A DNA stretch of 5,826 nucleotides from contig DRPO01000240.1 of NCBI GenBank assembly GCA_011330835.1, positions 1 to 5,826 on the forward strand. Direction: 5' to 3'. Origin of the DNA: Gammaproteobacteria bacterium. Lineage in GTDB: Bacteria; Pseudomonadota; Gammaproteobacteria; UWMA-0217. Shown here in pieces: positions 5,801 to 5,826 of the stretch. Position 1 is the first letter of the stretch, and each line of letters starts with the position of its first letter. A model generated the notes under the pieces. The model did not search any database. It was not told the origin of the DNA and worked only from the letters and a program-made list of their open reading frames with translations. A program made the translations under genes and the position numbers.

Positions 5801-5826
5801 CTACGGTATGATGTTAAGTTCAACAT
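5789..5826. other. Likely foreign sequence beyond the ATPase breakpoint (possible insertion end)
   Basis: Family similarity stops sharply after the GGC codon at 5786-5788. The remaining 38 bases begin GGACGGGTGTAGC and continue with an imperfect dyad ATGTTAAG/TTCAACAT (5811-5826). None of the three frames gives the expected continuation, so a simple frameshift does not explain the loss. An insertion-sequence end or a recombination junction is plausible, but I cannot identify an element from so few bases. Confidence 0.35.

Overview
The window most likely comes from a Gram-negative, moderately GC-rich proteobacterium, probably a gammaproteobacterium. The basis is a complete mlaF-mlaE-mlaD-mlaC-mlaB operon, the inner-membrane and periplasmic part of the Mla (maintenance of outer-membrane lipid asymmetry) phospholipid transport system. 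Genus cannot be read from this sequence.

Layout. Positions 1-197 (minus strand) hold the first 65 codons of an unrecognised protein that leaves the window, with a strong Shine-Dalgarno (SD) sequence. Positions 198-501 are a divergent intergenic region. Positions 502-3516 (plus strand) are the five mla genes, tightly packed: mlaE starts inside the end of mlaF, and the other gaps are 10, 21 and 4 bases. MlaF (ATPase), MlaE (permease), MlaD (MCE ring protein) and MlaB (STAS regulator) should form the inner-membrane complex; MlaC is the secreted periplasmic carrier that shuttles lipid to and from it. The outer-membrane partner MlaA is not encoded here.

Positions 3517-3937 hold a short reading frame with coding-like base composition whose last codons and stop lie in a half copy of a dispersed repeat, followed by hairpins. 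Positions 3938-4213 (minus strand) encode a 91-residue protein with three predicted membrane helices, an excellent ribosome binding site and a plausible extended -10 promoter in an AT-rich upstream region. Positions 4300-4951 carry no convincing gene. Their distal part is a cluster of hairpin-forming repeats: a G/C-rich hairpin, a full 79-bp element of the ATTCCC-N8-GGGAAT type, and a degenerate CCCTAACCCTCT-type copy. A perfect 15-bp inverted repeat then ends one base before the start codon of the last gene.

Positions 4952-5800 encode a P-loop ATPase of the AAA/DUF4143 family. It is intact through the Walker motifs and most of the DUF4143 region, but breaks off about 100 residues short of the usual length. 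The sequence after the break fits the family in no frame, which suggests an insertion or recombination junction near 5788.

The left part is standard core genome. The right part is accessory, repeat-rich DNA. I do not see strong evidence for a wholly new system. The best leads are the inverted repeat at the ATPase start, the truncation junction, the coding-like fragment after mlaB, and the solitary small membrane protein.
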